Assembly: GCA_016700155.1 (NCBI GenBank)
Contig: CP065001.1
Coordinates: 434,001-498,000 of the forward strand
Reading direction: 5' to 3'
Origin: Ignavibacteriales bacterium
GTDB lineage: Bacteria; Bacteroidota; Ignavibacteria; Ignavibacteriales; Ignavibacteriaceae
DNA length: 64,000 nt
Every line of letters starts with the position of its first letter. Positions within the stretch are counted from its first letter, which is position 1. Positions 16,777 through 25,565 of the stretch are shown one piece after another. Made by a program: the position numbers and the translations under genes. The notes under the pieces were generated by a model. That model did no database searches. It was not told the DNA's origin and was given only the letters and a program-made list of their open reading frames with translations.

Positions 16777-16810
16777 GGAAATATAAAGGGGCAACAGAAA
16801 AATTAGTATT

Positions 16811-16892
16811 GTCATTTCGACCGAAGGGAGAAATCTAACCTACAAAGTTTAAGAGATTTCTCCTCGCTTGAGGGGTGAGTCATCGAAATGAC
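16811..16892. repeat. GTCAT...ATGAC hairpin element
   Basis: GTCATTTCG (16811-16819) pairs with CGAAATGAC (16884-16892). Inside, GGAGAAATCT (16827-16836) pairs with AGATTTCTCC (16854-16863), both perfectly. The 82-bp element can fold as one long interrupted stem. It lies between fumC and the CDGSH gene and could terminate fumC transcripts. Confidence 0.7.
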
Positions 16893-16971
16893 AAAATAAT
16901 TATTTAATCAAAATTAAAATTGATAAGCGATAAATGCCAAACCCGAAATATATCAGAAGGAACCTTTCGAA

Positions 16972-17169
16972 GTGTTAGTCATGCCCGGGGCCTATAAATG
17001 GTGCTCGTGCGGGCTTTCAAACACTCAGCCGTTTTGTGATGATTCACATTTCGGTACTGAGTTTGAACCAATTCACGTCAAGTTCGATAAAGAAGAAGTT
17101 GTTTATTTCTGCGGATGCAAACATTCAGGCAACAAACCATTCTGCGATGACACACATAAAACTTTGTAA
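16972..17169 (+). CDS. CDGSH iron-sulfur protein, start codon apparently frameshifted
   Basis: A small protein with two CDGSH-type 2Fe-2S motifs: CSCGLSNTQPFCDDSH and CGCKHSGNKPFCDDTH (three Cys and one His each), as in MitoNEET-like bacterial proteins used in electron or cluster transfer. From GTG 16972 it has 65 residues. Family resemblance continues upstream in the same frame back to 16936, reading AKPEIYQKEPFEVLV, the usual N-terminus of this family. The only ATG there (16934) is out of frame by one base. ATGCC would need to be ATGGCC to give MAKPEIYQKEPF. So either one base was lost just after the start codon, or translation begins at GTG. Confidence 0.8.
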   Translation: MLVMPGAYKWCSCGLSNTQPFCDDSHFGTEFEPIHVKFDKEEVVYFCGCKHSGNKPFCDDTHKTL

Positions 17170-17177
17170 TCATTTTC

Positions 17178-17290
17178 CTCCGTGTAACTCCGTTCCGCCG
17201 CGGCGGATTCAGTGGCTCTCCGTGAAATTATTAGAGAGAAGAGAAAAGTTACACGGAGAACCACAGAGTAATCACAGAGAACCACGGAGA
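17178..17290. repeat. Inverted-repeat element with ACGGAG/CACAGAG motifs
   Basis: CTCCGTGTAACT (17178-17189) and AGTTACACGGAG (17247-17258) are perfect 12-bp inverted repeats. The right side continues with the related phrases CCACAGAG, ATCACAGAG and CCACGGAG up to 17288. The element lies directly upstream of the membrane-protein gene at 17301, and its last GGAG could act as that gene's ribosome-binding site. It is related in style to the GCAGAG repeats at 20607 and 22130. Confidence 0.6.
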
Positions 17291-17300
17291 TTTTATAAAC

Positions 17301-17987
17301 ATGGATAACTGGAACGGAATCGGTTCACTCTTTATTGCAAGTATGGAGTTGATACTCATCATCAACCTGCTTGTGTTTGCTGATAAAAATCATCTCAACA
17401 AAAAAGCAATGCTGCTTATAACATTGCTGATGATTTACCAGTCGCTTGAATTTCTTATGTGCAGGATGGGACTTGCATCATCATTCACTGCATATCTTGC
17501 ATTTGTTGATATAACATTTCTTCCGCCGCTGAGTTTATTGTTAACCTTGAGATTTTTTAATTACAATTCATATAAACTTAGATGGGTATTTATGCCGGCA
17601 ATTTTATTTGTGATTTATTATTCAATCGTAATCCCTGAGTTTGAAGTTACGGCATGTACAGTGCTTTATGCTGCATACAATTATCCGCTCGGTGATCTTT
17701 ATGGATTTTTTTACTATGTGCCGATATTAATTTCATTCATACTTCTTTTAATGAAAATGAAAAAGGAATCGGGTAAAAGAAAAATTCTTAATTATCTTTT
17801 GATAACAGGACATACTGCGATTACACTCCCGGTTGTAGTTGGATTTGTGCTGATGTTTTCAGGCGTACCTGACCTTGTTAACATAATGGAAAGTGTGATG
17901 TGCAAGTTTGCATTTTTATTTGCTCTTGCGTTAAGTATTTTTTGTTTAGTTAACAGCGAAAAGAAAAATGTTAGAAGTAATCCTTAA
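17301..17987 (+). CDS. Seven-helix membrane protein, unknown
   Basis: A 228-residue protein made almost entirely of hydrophobic segments, about seven (starting near residues 8, 36, 55, 88, 120, 153 and 182), with the N-terminus outside. This resembles N-terminal 7TM sensor modules found fused to kinases in this phylum, but here no output domain follows. Its 3' end overlaps the next gene by 20 bp in another frame, so expression is probably coupled. No family name can be given. Confidence 0.65.
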   Translation: MDNWNGIGSLFIASMELILIINLLVFADKNHLNKKAMLLITLLMIYQSLEFLMCRMGLASSFTAYLAFVDITFLPPLSLLLTLRFFNYNSYKLRWVFMPAILFVIYYSIVIPEFEVTACTVLYAAYNYPLGDLYGFFYYVPILISFILLLMKMKKESGKRKILNYLLITGHTAITLPVVVGFVLMFSGVPDLVNIMESVMCKFAFLFALALSIFCLVNSEKKNVRSNP

Positions 17988-18306
17988 TATATATCTCATA
18001 ATTAACGATGGTGATGTGGTTGAGTTCCGCGCTTTTGCTTATGAAAGAGAAGGCGGCGACGACAACAAAATTAAATATTTAAAAAGCAGGGTAGTTGAAG
18101 ATTACCCGAACGCATATCACTTTGACGCTCCATCCGATAAAGATGGAAAGTATATGAGCTATAATAAATTTTCAAAACTGGAAAAACGCGGAAGACAATT
18201 TGAACTGTTCGAAGAAATATTTCAGAAGTTCAAAGTGCCGCAGAATCCATTGATATGTGTAACGCCGGTTGTTGACGGGGAGATTTATCACAATGAAGAC
18301 AAATAA
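17968..18306 (+). CDS. Small soluble protein, unknown
   Basis: A 112-residue acidic/basic soluble protein whose ATG lies inside the end of the 7TM gene (20-bp overlap). No transmembrane helix or recognisable motif is present; it has lysine-rich and acidic patches and an N-terminal hydrophobic strand (VILNIYLII). The overlap suggests a cytoplasmic partner of the membrane protein. It is followed at once by the hairpin element at 18321. Confidence 0.55.
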   Translation: MLEVILNIYLIINDGDVVEFRAFAYEREGGDDNKIKYLKSRVVEDYPNAYHFDAPSDKDGKYMSYNKFSKLEKRGRQFELFEEIFQKFKVPQNPLICVTPVVDGEIYHNEDK

Positions 18307-18320
18307 ATATTCTGTATAGA

Positions 18321-18386
18321 TGTCACCCTGAATTCATTTCAGGGTCTTAATATTAATGAAAGATGCTGAAACAAGGTTAGCATGAC
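18321..18386. repeat. TGTCA...TGAC hairpin element
   Basis: ACCCTGAA (18325-18332) pairs perfectly with TTCAGGGT (18338-18345), and ATGCTGAA...TTAGCAT forms a second, imperfect arm ending in CATGAC at 18386. It is the same family as 9241 and 28894. It follows the gene ending at 18306 by 15 bp. Confidence 0.7.
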
Positions 18387-18440
18387 TGGTTCAAATTTAT
18401 ATGCGAGAATTTAAATACAAATCATGATTTGAAAATCCTT

Positions 18441-18472
18441 TGTCAGGCTGAGCTTGTTGAAGCCTGACGACA
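18441..18472. repeat. Short GTCAGGCT hairpin
   Basis: TCAGGCT and AGCCTGA pair around an 11-base loop. This is a second, shorter hairpin of the GTCA family, 55 bp after the previous one and directly before the GH13 gene. Confidence 0.6.
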
Positions 18473-18482
18473 CAATTACGAA

Positions 18483-20606
18483 ATGCAAACAAATATGAAA
18501 ATAAGTAAATCAACATCTATAGTAATTCTAATAGTTTTTATTTCAACCATTCTTAAAGGAAGTCAATTGTATATAAGCGACAAATCCCAGCAAAAAGTTT
18601 ATACACAAAAACAGAAAAAATTTCTTCAACATATAAATGAGCTTGATAAATATTACTCCGACAAAAAACTCGGTTCATTTGTTGAAGAAGGAAAAACATA
18701 CTTCCGGTTGTTCGCGCCATCTGCAAAACAGGTTTATCTTGTAACCTTCAGTAAGGTTGAAGATAAAACCGGGAGTGAATACGAAATGAACAAAGATGAA
18801 AACGGTGTCTGGGAAATTTCTCTCGATGGTGAGCTATACGGCTTGTACTACGGCTTTAAAGTAAAACACAATAATAAAACTCAGAATGATGATGTACTTT
18901 GTCTTGATCCTTATGCAAAAGCGGTTGCAACATTCAACACTTATATGAATCCTCGCAAAGCCATCGTTGTTAAAGACGGTGATTATAATTGGGAAGGGGA
19001 TGAATGGATTCAACGTGACTGGAGAGATGTTATAACTTATGAAATGCACGTCCGTGATATGACAGAACATCTTTCTTCCGGAGTTGATGAACGCGGCACA
19101 TACAAAGGTTTAACAGAGAAAGGAAAAACTGGCGGAATCGATTACATAAAAAATCTTGGCGTTAATACAGTTGAACTTTTACCCGCGCAGGAATTTGGGA
19201 ATATGGAAATTCCATTTAAAGATTCTAGCAACGGAAAATATAACACTTGGAATCCTTATGAAAGAAATCACTGGGGATATATGACTGCGGCATTCTTTGC
19301 GCCTGAATCTTATTATTCAGAAAACACCCGCCACCTCAAAAAGAATGAATGGAGCGGTACTGACCCAAAAGCGATAAATGATTTTAAGGATATGGTGAAA
19401 TCATTTCACAAAGAGGGAATCGCTGTTGTTATGGATGTCGTTTACAATCACATATCCGAATATGAACTAGGCAACTTAAAAGAAATCGATAAAGAATATT
19501 ACTTCCGGCTTGATGCAAACGGTAACTACATTTCACAAAGCGGATGCGGTAATGATTTGAAAACCGAAAGACCTATGGTTCGCAGAATGATTGTCGAAAG
19601 TGTTTTATACTGGATGAAAGAATATCACATTGACGGCTTCCGGTTTGATCTTGGTAAACTTATCGACTGGGAAACAGTTGAAGAAATAATTTTCCGTGCT
19701 AAACAAATTAATCCATCAGTGATAATTGTATGCGAACCCTGGGGCGGTGGTTATGATCCGGCTGGATTTTCACTTCGAGGATGGGGAAGCTGGAATGATC
19801 AGATAAGGAACGGGGTGAAAGGTGAAAATCCCAATAACGGACTTGGTTGGATATTCGGTCACTGGTATGGAAACAATAATCCCAACAGAATCAAAAGTTA
19901 TGTGAACGGAACATTAGTCAGGGATAGCTTGGGTTTGTTTCAGAAGAAAGAACACTCTGTAAATTATCTTGAATCACACGATGGTCTGACGCTTGGTGAT
20001 TTTATAAGGATCGGAACTCACGAAATTCATCACGATAAAAAAATAAAAAATGTTGACGAACATGTTAAACTGTCAGCACACCAGTTAAAGCTGAATAAAC
20101 TTGCTGCGTTGTTCCTGTTCACTTCGCAGGGAATGACAATGATACACTCCGGACAGGAATATGCGCGTAGTAAAGTTATACCGGAAGATAAGTCAGTAAA
20201 AGATACCTTGCAGTTAACGATTGACCACAACACCTACAACAAGGATAACGAAGTCAATTACATTAATTATAAACACGCAGAAATTAATTCTGAACTTGTT
20301 GATTATTATAAAGGATTGATCTCACTCCGCAATAAGTATGACGCATTCCGCAGGGCTGAGTTTGAAGAGGTTACTTTTTATGAAATACGTGATAATAACT
20401 TTGCGGTTGGTTATCACATTAAACATGCCGGTGAAGAGTTTATCGTACTGATGAATGCGAATCCGAAAAAGAAAGAAGAATTTCACCTGCCAAAAGGTGA
20501 GTGGAAAGTATTAGTGAATAAAGACAAAGCCGGAACTGAAGTTCTTTCTTCTGTAAAAGAAAAAATAATTGTTGATGCATCGACAGGAGTTGTTCTAAAA
20601 AAATAA
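18483..20606 (+). CDS. Secreted GH13 pullulanase/isoamylase-type glucosidase
   Basis: A 707-residue alpha-glucan debranching-type enzyme. A signal peptide is present (about 5-27). A CBM48-like N-terminal domain (about 60-170, FRLFAPSAKQVYLVTF, YYGFKVKH) precedes the GH13 (beta/alpha)8 barrel with region I DVVYNH, nucleophile Asp389 in GFRFDLGKL, acid/base Glu418 in VCEPWGG, and Asp500 in ESHDG. The NHWGYMTAAFFAPE segment is typical of pullulanase/isoamylase members rather than plain amylases. A C-terminal beta domain ends the chain. It hydrolyses alpha-1,6 or mixed alpha-glucans outside the cytoplasm. The exact specificity is not determinable here. Confidence 0.88.
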   Translation: MQTNMKISKSTSIVILIVFISTILKGSQLYISDKSQQKVYTQKQKKFLQHINELDKYYSDKKLGSFVEEGKTYFRLFAPSAKQVYLVTFSKVEDKTGSEYEMNKDENGVWEISLDGELYGLYYGFKVKHNNKTQNDDVLCLDPYAKAVATFNTYMNPRKAIVVKDGDYNWEGDEWIQRDWRDVITYEMHVRDMTEHLSSGVDERGTYKGLTEKGKTGGIDYIKNLGVNTVELLPAQEFGNMEIPFKDSSNGKYNTWNPYERNHWGYMTAAFFAPESYYSENTRHLKKNEWSGTDPKAINDFKDMVKSFHKEGIAVVMDVVYNHISEYELGNLKEIDKEYYFRLDANGNYISQSGCGNDLKTERPMVRRMIVESVLYWMKEYHIDGFRFDLGKLIDWETVEEIIFRAKQINPSVIIVCEPWGGGYDPAGFSLRGWGSWNDQIRNGVKGENPNNGLGWIFGHWYGNNNPNRIKSYVNGTLVRDSLGLFQKKEHSVNYLESHDGLTLGDFIRIGTHEIHHDKKIKNVDEHVKLSAHQLKLNKLAALFLFTSQGMTMIHSGQEYARSKVIPEDKSVKDTLQLTIDHNTYNKDNEVNYINYKHAEINSELVDYYKGLISLRNKYDAFRRAEFEEVTFYEIRDNNFAVGYHIKHAGEEFIVLMNANPKKKEEFHLPKGEWKVLVNKDKAGTEVLSSVKEKIIVDASTGVVLKK

Positions 20607-20743
20607 CTCTGTGACCTTTGCGAAATTTTCTTTGCGTCCTCTGCGGTTTCTGCCTTTCCTTCTTTAACCGCAGAGATCGCAGAGATCGCAGAGATCGCAG
20701 AGTGAAACTCAATCTGCTTTTCTTTTCGCAAAGTAACGCAGAG
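20607..20743. repeat. GCAGAG repeat element, long copy with 9-bp tandem repeats
   Basis: CTCTGCGGTT (20639-20648) and AACCGCAGAG (20666-20675) form a perfect inverted repeat. The outer CTCTGTGACCTTTGCGAAA faces a close reverse complement near 20725-20743. The tandem CAGAGATCG is repeated three times plus a partial unit from 20671 to 20702. Positions 20689-20743 recur at 22130-22184 with 53 of 55 bases identical. Confidence 0.75.
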
Positions 20744-20836
20744 GGAAAATTAAGAGATTGTTACCTTGTTAGTTAAAAAATCTGGTTATAATTTTGACCA
20801 TGAAATACAGCTTGATTTGATGAGAGTATTTGAAAG

Positions 20837-21049
20837 ATGATAAATACTAATAAAACATTGAATGAGATAAACGAAGAAGCAATTTTCTTGCTTAGCAAAA
20901 AAATAGGACTGGCTAATACATTTCGTTTTTTGAATCAGTTTTCTAAGGGAACTAATAATTATACTGAAGACCGCAGAGAGTTTTATAAAAATAAATCTTT
21001 AAAACAGATTGTTACTGAAATTAAAAAATCCCAAAAGAAATCGCGGTAG
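20837..21049 (+). CDS. Small hypothetical protein (70 aa)
   Basis: A 70-residue basic, helical protein with the pattern ALxxLSKKIGLANTFRFLNQFSKGTNNYTEDRREFY. Similar small orphan proteins occur in environmental genomes, sometimes near toxin-antitoxin loci, but no toxin partner is visible here. No Shine-Dalgarno is obvious, and the start is taken as the first ATG. It lies between the GCAGAG repeat and the lipoprotein gene, 23 bp before the latter, inside a block bounded by 55-bp direct repeats. Confidence 0.5.
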   Translation: MINTNKTLNEINEEAIFLLSKKIGLANTFRFLNQFSKGTNNYTEDRREFYKNKSLKQIVTEIKKSQKKSR

Positions 21050-21072
21050 TTCAATATAATTTTACGGGCACT

Positions 21073-22110
21073 ATGAAAAACATCTTATTCATATTCTTTC
21101 TTTTATTCTTACTCTCTCTTTCCGCCTGCAAAGATGATCCAGTAACACCACCTCTCAATAGCATTCCTGATTCAACTTCTCATAATTTTATTTGGGAGAT
21201 TGACACAATTGGGTATTTCCAAAGTTTTGCGACTTCAGTTTGGGCTACTGACTTCAACAATATATGGTTGTTTGGATTATTTTATTCTACCCCCGATTTC
21301 TCCCAAGGTTCAAATATTGCTCATTGGGACGGACACTCATGGACTTTTTTTGAAAGTATTTGGGAGTACTCTCTTAATGATTGTGTTGGATTTGATTCAA
21401 CCGATATTTGGGCTGTTGGGGGATATGCTGCAGGTGCAAGGATTTGTCATTGGAATGGGTCTACTTGGACAATAAACAAATTTCCAGAGTACGATTACTT
21501 ATACAGTATTTGGGGCACAAATAAAAATAGTTTATACGCAGTTGGGTTAAACGGATTGATTATTCATTATGATGGATTAGAATGGGAAGAAATGAATAGT
21601 GGCACATCCGCAAATTTAGTTAAAATATGGGGAACATCGGAATCAGATATATATGCAGTTGGTGGCATTGAGTCTCAAGGGATAGGCGTTCTTCTACACT
21701 ATGATGGAAATAGATGGCGGAAATTGTATGAACGGACGACTCAGAGTGGAATACCATCTGGATTTACGACTGCAATCTGGGGACCTAATGATTCAGATTA
21801 TTATTATTTGAGTTGTGGCTCAGGTTCATTCAGGGGCAAAGATACAATTTGGGAAGTGATTAATCCACCGACAGATAATACATATATCTATGAAATAGTA
21901 GGAGTATCTCATATGAACATATTTATGATTGGTTATTTTGGTTTGAGTATTCATTGGAATGGGAAATCTTGGTATCGCTTCGAAGAATTTTACAGAAAAC
22001 CGAATGGCGATATTTTACAAGGAGCGTGGGTAAGTCAGGACAAATTAATAATTGTTGGTTCGTCAGAGGGAAATAAAGCTATAATTTATAAAGGAAAAAT
22101 GATTTACTGA
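21073..22110 (+). CDS. Lipoprotein with beta-propeller-type repeats
   Basis: A 345-residue protein with a type II signal peptide (lipobox LSAC, Cys about 19) followed by KDDP, so probably membrane-anchored. The mature part has repeats of about 45-50 residues built on IWGTSxxDIYAVG...HYDGxxW (six or so copies), consistent with a beta-propeller. Such proteins are common in Ignavibacteria-type genomes and often carry misleading enzyme names; no catalytic motif is visible. Its base composition is AT-rich and it lies between two copies of a 55-bp repeat, so it may be a relatively recent insertion. Confidence 0.75.
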   Translation: MKNILFIFFLLFLLSLSACKDDPVTPPLNSIPDSTSHNFIWEIDTIGYFQSFATSVWATDFNNIWLFGLFYSTPDFSQGSNIAHWDGHSWTFFESIWEYSLNDCVGFDSTDIWAVGGYAAGARICHWNGSTWTINKFPEYDYLYSIWGTNKNSLYAVGLNGLIIHYDGLEWEEMNSGTSANLVKIWGTSESDIYAVGGIESQGIGVLLHYDGNRWRKLYERTTQSGIPSGFTTAIWGPNDSDYYYLSCGSGSFRGKDTIWEVINPPTDNTYIYEIVGVSHMNIFMIGYFGLSIHWNGKSWYRFEEFYRKPNGDILQGAWVSQDKLIIVGSSEGNKAIIYKGKMIY

Positions 22111-22129
22111 AATTCCTATTTCTTTACCG

Positions 22130-22184
22130 CAGAGATCACAGAGTGAAACTCAATCCGCTTTTCTTTTCGCAAAGTAACGCAGAG
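22130..22184. repeat. 55-bp direct repeat, second copy
   Basis: 53 of 55 bases match 20689-20743 in the same orientation, including the phrases CAGAGATC, GTGAAACTCAATC and TTTTCGCAAAGTAACGCAGAG-type sequence. It sits between the convergent lipoprotein and histidine kinase genes. The two copies bracket 1.4 kb with two genes. Confidence 0.8.
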
Positions 22185-22190
22185 AAAGAA

Positions 22191-25100
22191 CTAATTCCCC
22201 TTCAATCCTTTCTTCAAAGATTTTTCAACTGCTTTTTTAAAGTCGCTTAGGTTAACAGGTTTTTGAAATACAAATTCAATCCCCACCTGGTTGTAATCAT
22301 CAATTGTTTGCCGGTCAATATCACTGCTTAAAACAATAACAGGCGGCTTGCCTTTTATCTCTGCTTTTGAAAGCTCGGTGACAAGCTCATAGCCGTCCAT
22401 CTCAGGCATAAGATGATCCGTAATTACAAGTGCGGGCGGGGATTTTAAAATTTTATCAAGCGCTTCTTTTCCGTCGGATGCTGTGTCAATGTTGTAATCA
22501 GGAGTAATGTGTTTTATTATCTTTGAATAAAGAAGCCTGTCCGTTCTGCTGTCATCAACAAGTAAAATATTTGCAGACGCGACAGGAAGTGTGAAAATAA
22601 ATTCTGTTCCTTTGCCGTATTCACTTGTTACTTTGATTGTTCCGTTATGTTTTTCTACAATTTCTTTTACAAGTGAAAGTCCGAGTCCCGTTCCTTTTTC
22701 TCCCGCTGTTCCTTCGGAAGTAAACTTGGTATCAATGCTGAAAAGTTCAGAAAGGTTTTCTTCTCTTATTCCAACACCGTCATCTTTAACACTGAATTCA
22801 ATCAGTCTGAATGATGAAGATGGTTTTGCGTTTACCCATATGTTGCCGTCAGGTTTTGTAAACTTTATCGCGTTTGAAATAAGATTATTGAACACCTGCA
22901 TAACAAGATGTTTATCAGCAAAGATGAAATAATCATTCTCAACAACCGAATGAATGTGAATGTTCTTCTGATAAGCCGCACCGGTTAGCGCGTTGACTGA
23001 CTTGATAATAATTTCATTTGCTGAAACACGTTCAGGCTCAAATTTAATTCTGCCGGTCTGCAAACGTGTCCAGTCAAGCAGTGAATTTACAAGTGACAAC
23101 ATTGAGAGTGAAGACTCGCGTATATACTTAACATACTGTTTACGCTCTGATTCATTAAGATCATCATCGCTTAAAAGAAGATCAGTAAAACCAAGTATAG
23201 AACTGAACGGAGTTCTGAGATCGTGAGAAACAATTGAGATGAACCTGTCTTTAGTTTCATTCAGCTTCATTAAATTTTCTGTTGTGCGTGTAAGATCGTC
23301 CTCAGCTTTTTTGCGCAGAGAAATATCGCTTACAAGTCCGTAAATTTTTTGCACTGAACCGGAAGTCGTGCGGACAAGATTAACTTTATTCCTTACCCAT
23401 ACAACATTACCGTGTTTGTTGATTATCCGGAATTCAAACTCACCGGAAAGCTGTATACGGCTGCGGATAAGATTTTTAATTTTCTCCATCACCATTGCAA
23501 AATCATCGGGGTGAATGATCTTCATTATCAATCGCGAATCACTTAACAGGTCACCTTGAGTATAACCTGTTATCTTTTCAACCGAAGAAGTATAAAAAAC
23601 CGGACGAAGAACAGTTTCAGTTCTTTCAAAGGTATAAAGGAAGTCGTCGATGTTTTCGGTTATGTTGCGGTACTTTTCTTCCGACTCGCGAATAGCCTGC
23701 TGTGCGCGTTTGCGTTCGGTAACATCGCGTGTTACCATCACAATATAAATTTTCTTATCCGCTTCAAATGATGAAACAGATACTTCAGTAAAGAAATGCG
23801 AGCCGTCTGCTTTTTTACCGAGAAACTCAAAACGGTTTGGAGCGTCTTTGTGCTGCTCTTTAAGCTGGAAGTACTCAGCTACTTTAAGCGCATCATCATT
23901 TGATGAGAGTTGAAGAAGTTCTTTTTCAATTAATTCTTTGCCGTTTTTATATCCGAAAATTTCCGCGAATGAATCATTCGCAAGAATAAGTTTTCCTTCG
24001 CTTTCAACTGCGATACCATCCTGCGATGCTTCAAACAGTGATTTGAAGATATTTAATTTTTTCTCTTCGGATTTTTTTGAGGATATATCAACAAAAACTC
24101 CGGCGAATTGTTTAGAACCATTTCCCGGCAGTTGTGAAATTTTTCCGAATAAAAAAACACGTTCGCCGTTTTTGGGATGAAGTGTAATCTCAAATGTTTC
24201 TTCACGACCCAGTTCAGCATCTTTAAGCTTTTGTTTGAAGAAAGAAATACCGGGTTCAAAAATAAATTCGGTTAATTTTTTTTGCTGAACTTCGGATTCT
24301 GAAATTCTTAAACAGTTGAGAAGTTTCGGATTGGCAATTACAAAACCGGTTTCTTCGTTTATAATAAAAATAAATTCGCCGGAATGTTTGAATAAGTTCC
24401 TGTACAACTCTTCAGATGACTTTAGTTTATTTTCCTGGTGAATTCTGTCTGTGATATTATTGCAAACCGCAAGGATTGTATTGTCATCTTTCTTTTTTGA
24501 AAAAGTTGTTTCAATAATTGCGCGGGAGTTATTCTTCAGCCTTACAGGCAAAGTGCATTTTACAATTTCATTTGAGTCGAGATCTTTTGTAAGAGTATTC
24601 CAGAAATTTTTATTCTCCGGTTCAATCATTTCATTAAAGTTAAGCGACTCAATTTCCGATTTATCATAACCGAAAATTAGTTCAGCTTCATTAGTCCACA
24701 GCAAAATATTACCGTGTATGTCGGTTGTGAACAGTGCATCAGAAACAGTTTCAGCAATACTTCTGTAATGTTTAAGCTCTGATATAGTCTCTTCGATTTT
24801 TCTTTTTTCAAAAACAATCTCCGAAATGTCAATGAAAAAAATCAAAATGAATTCAACCTGACCGGCGCGGTTAAGCAGAGGTTCAAGTTTACATTCATAC
24901 ACATAATTTCGTTCGTTGATTTTTATATCAAGAGTGTGTGATTGGTTAAGTCGGTTTTCTTTTACACGTTTTATAAAACCGTTGAACTCAGAAGGGAGAG
25001 GAGGATTAAAAATATTCCCGATAAACTGTTTGTTAAGTTCTTTCCCCGGGGATTTTAACAGTGCAATATTTCTTCCCGCAGAAAAAATAATTTCACCGTT

Positions 25101-25544
25101 GTCGTCGGTAATAAAAATGAAATCATTTATCCGGTCAATAATTTTTTCAATGTGTTCGGATTTAACAGATCTTTCTTTTACCGCGCTGCTGAGAACTTTG
25201 ATGTCTTCAACAATAAGCATCCCGCCTGTAAAAGTATTTTCATCAAAAATAGGAGTGCCTTTAACAACAAGATTTATAATCCCCTTATCATGTGATTTGA
25301 TCGTCTTGACAATTTTTTCGAATGAATAACCTTTTTGCAGATCGATCAGTTCATCTTTAATTGAGTTGTTCGGGAAGAGGTCATTTTCGATTAGATTAAA
25401 ATCGGAGAGTGAGGGTATATCAATCCTGTAAAGGAAACCAAATTTGAAAAAATTTTCATTTACAAAATTGATCTTCCAGTCAGAAGTAAATGTAAGTATT
25501 CCTATCGGCGCTTGTTCAAGCAGCCTTGATGTTTCGTCTTCCAT
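22191..25544 (-). CDS. Hybrid histidine kinase with six PAS domains, cytoplasmic
   Basis: About 1117 residues from the ATG at 25544; an in-frame TTG at 25565 would add seven residues. Six PAS modules run in series (first ones LLEQAPIGILTF and RINDFIFITDDNG, last one NIDDFLYTFERTE), each followed by PAC-type strands. A HisKA domain follows with phospho-acceptor His774 in IVSHDLRTPFSS, then a HATPase with N box NNLISNAIKFT, DDGVGI and GTGLGLSLVKEI. A C-terminal receiver carries Asp1043 in LVITDHLMPEMDG and Lys in FQKPV. There is no transmembrane helix, so the signal is intracellular (redox, gas or a small ligand). No partner regulator lies adjacent. Confidence 0.92.
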   Translation of the reverse strand: MEDETSRLLEQAPIGILTFTSDWKINFVNENFFKFGFLYRIDIPSLSDFNLIENDLFPNNSIKDELIDLQKGYSFEKIVKTIKSHDKGIINLVVKGTPIFDENTFTGGMLIVEDIKVLSSAVKERSVKSEHIEKIIDRINDFIFITDDNGEIIFSAGRNIALLKSPGKELNKQFIGNIFNPPLPSEFNGFIKRVKENRLNQSHTLDIKINERNYVYECKLEPLLNRAGQVEFILIFFIDISEIVFEKRKIEETISELKHYRSIAETVSDALFTTDIHGNILLWTNEAELIFGYDKSEIESLNFNEMIEPENKNFWNTLTKDLDSNEIVKCTLPVRLKNNSRAIIETTFSKKKDDNTILAVCNNITDRIHQENKLKSSEELYRNLFKHSGEFIFIINEETGFVIANPKLLNCLRISESEVQQKKLTEFIFEPGISFFKQKLKDAELGREETFEITLHPKNGERVFLFGKISQLPGNGSKQFAGVFVDISSKKSEEKKLNIFKSLFEASQDGIAVESEGKLILANDSFAEIFGYKNGKELIEKELLQLSSNDDALKVAEYFQLKEQHKDAPNRFEFLGKKADGSHFFTEVSVSSFEADKKIYIVMVTRDVTERKRAQQAIRESEEKYRNITENIDDFLYTFERTETVLRPVFYTSSVEKITGYTQGDLLSDSRLIMKIIHPDDFAMVMEKIKNLIRSRIQLSGEFEFRIINKHGNVVWVRNKVNLVRTTSGSVQKIYGLVSDISLRKKAEDDLTRTTENLMKLNETKDRFISIVSHDLRTPFSSILGFTDLLLSDDDLNESERKQYVKYIRESSLSMLSLVNSLLDWTRLQTGRIKFEPERVSANEIIIKSVNALTGAAYQKNIHIHSVVENDYFIFADKHLVMQVFNNLISNAIKFTKPDGNIWVNAKPSSSFRLIEFSVKDDGVGIREENLSELFSIDTKFTSEGTAGEKGTGLGLSLVKEIVEKHNGTIKVTSEYGKGTEFIFTLPVASANILLVDDSRTDRLLYSKIIKHITPDYNIDTASDGKEALDKILKSPPALVITDHLMPEMDGYELVTELSKAEIKGKPPVIVLSSDIDRQTIDDYNQVGIEFVFQKPVNLSDFKKAVEKSLKKGLKGN

Positions 25545-25565
25545 AAATCCAGGATTAAGTCCCAA

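Noticed and set aside
20671..20702. Three tandem CAGAGATCG repeats as a possible CRISPR fragment
   Set aside because: The units are 9 bp with no spacers and belong to a longer GCAGAG element that recurs at 22130.
21073..22110. Glycosyltransferase or enzyme label for the propeller lipoprotein
   Set aside because: Only lipobox and propeller-like repeats are visible; no catalytic motif.
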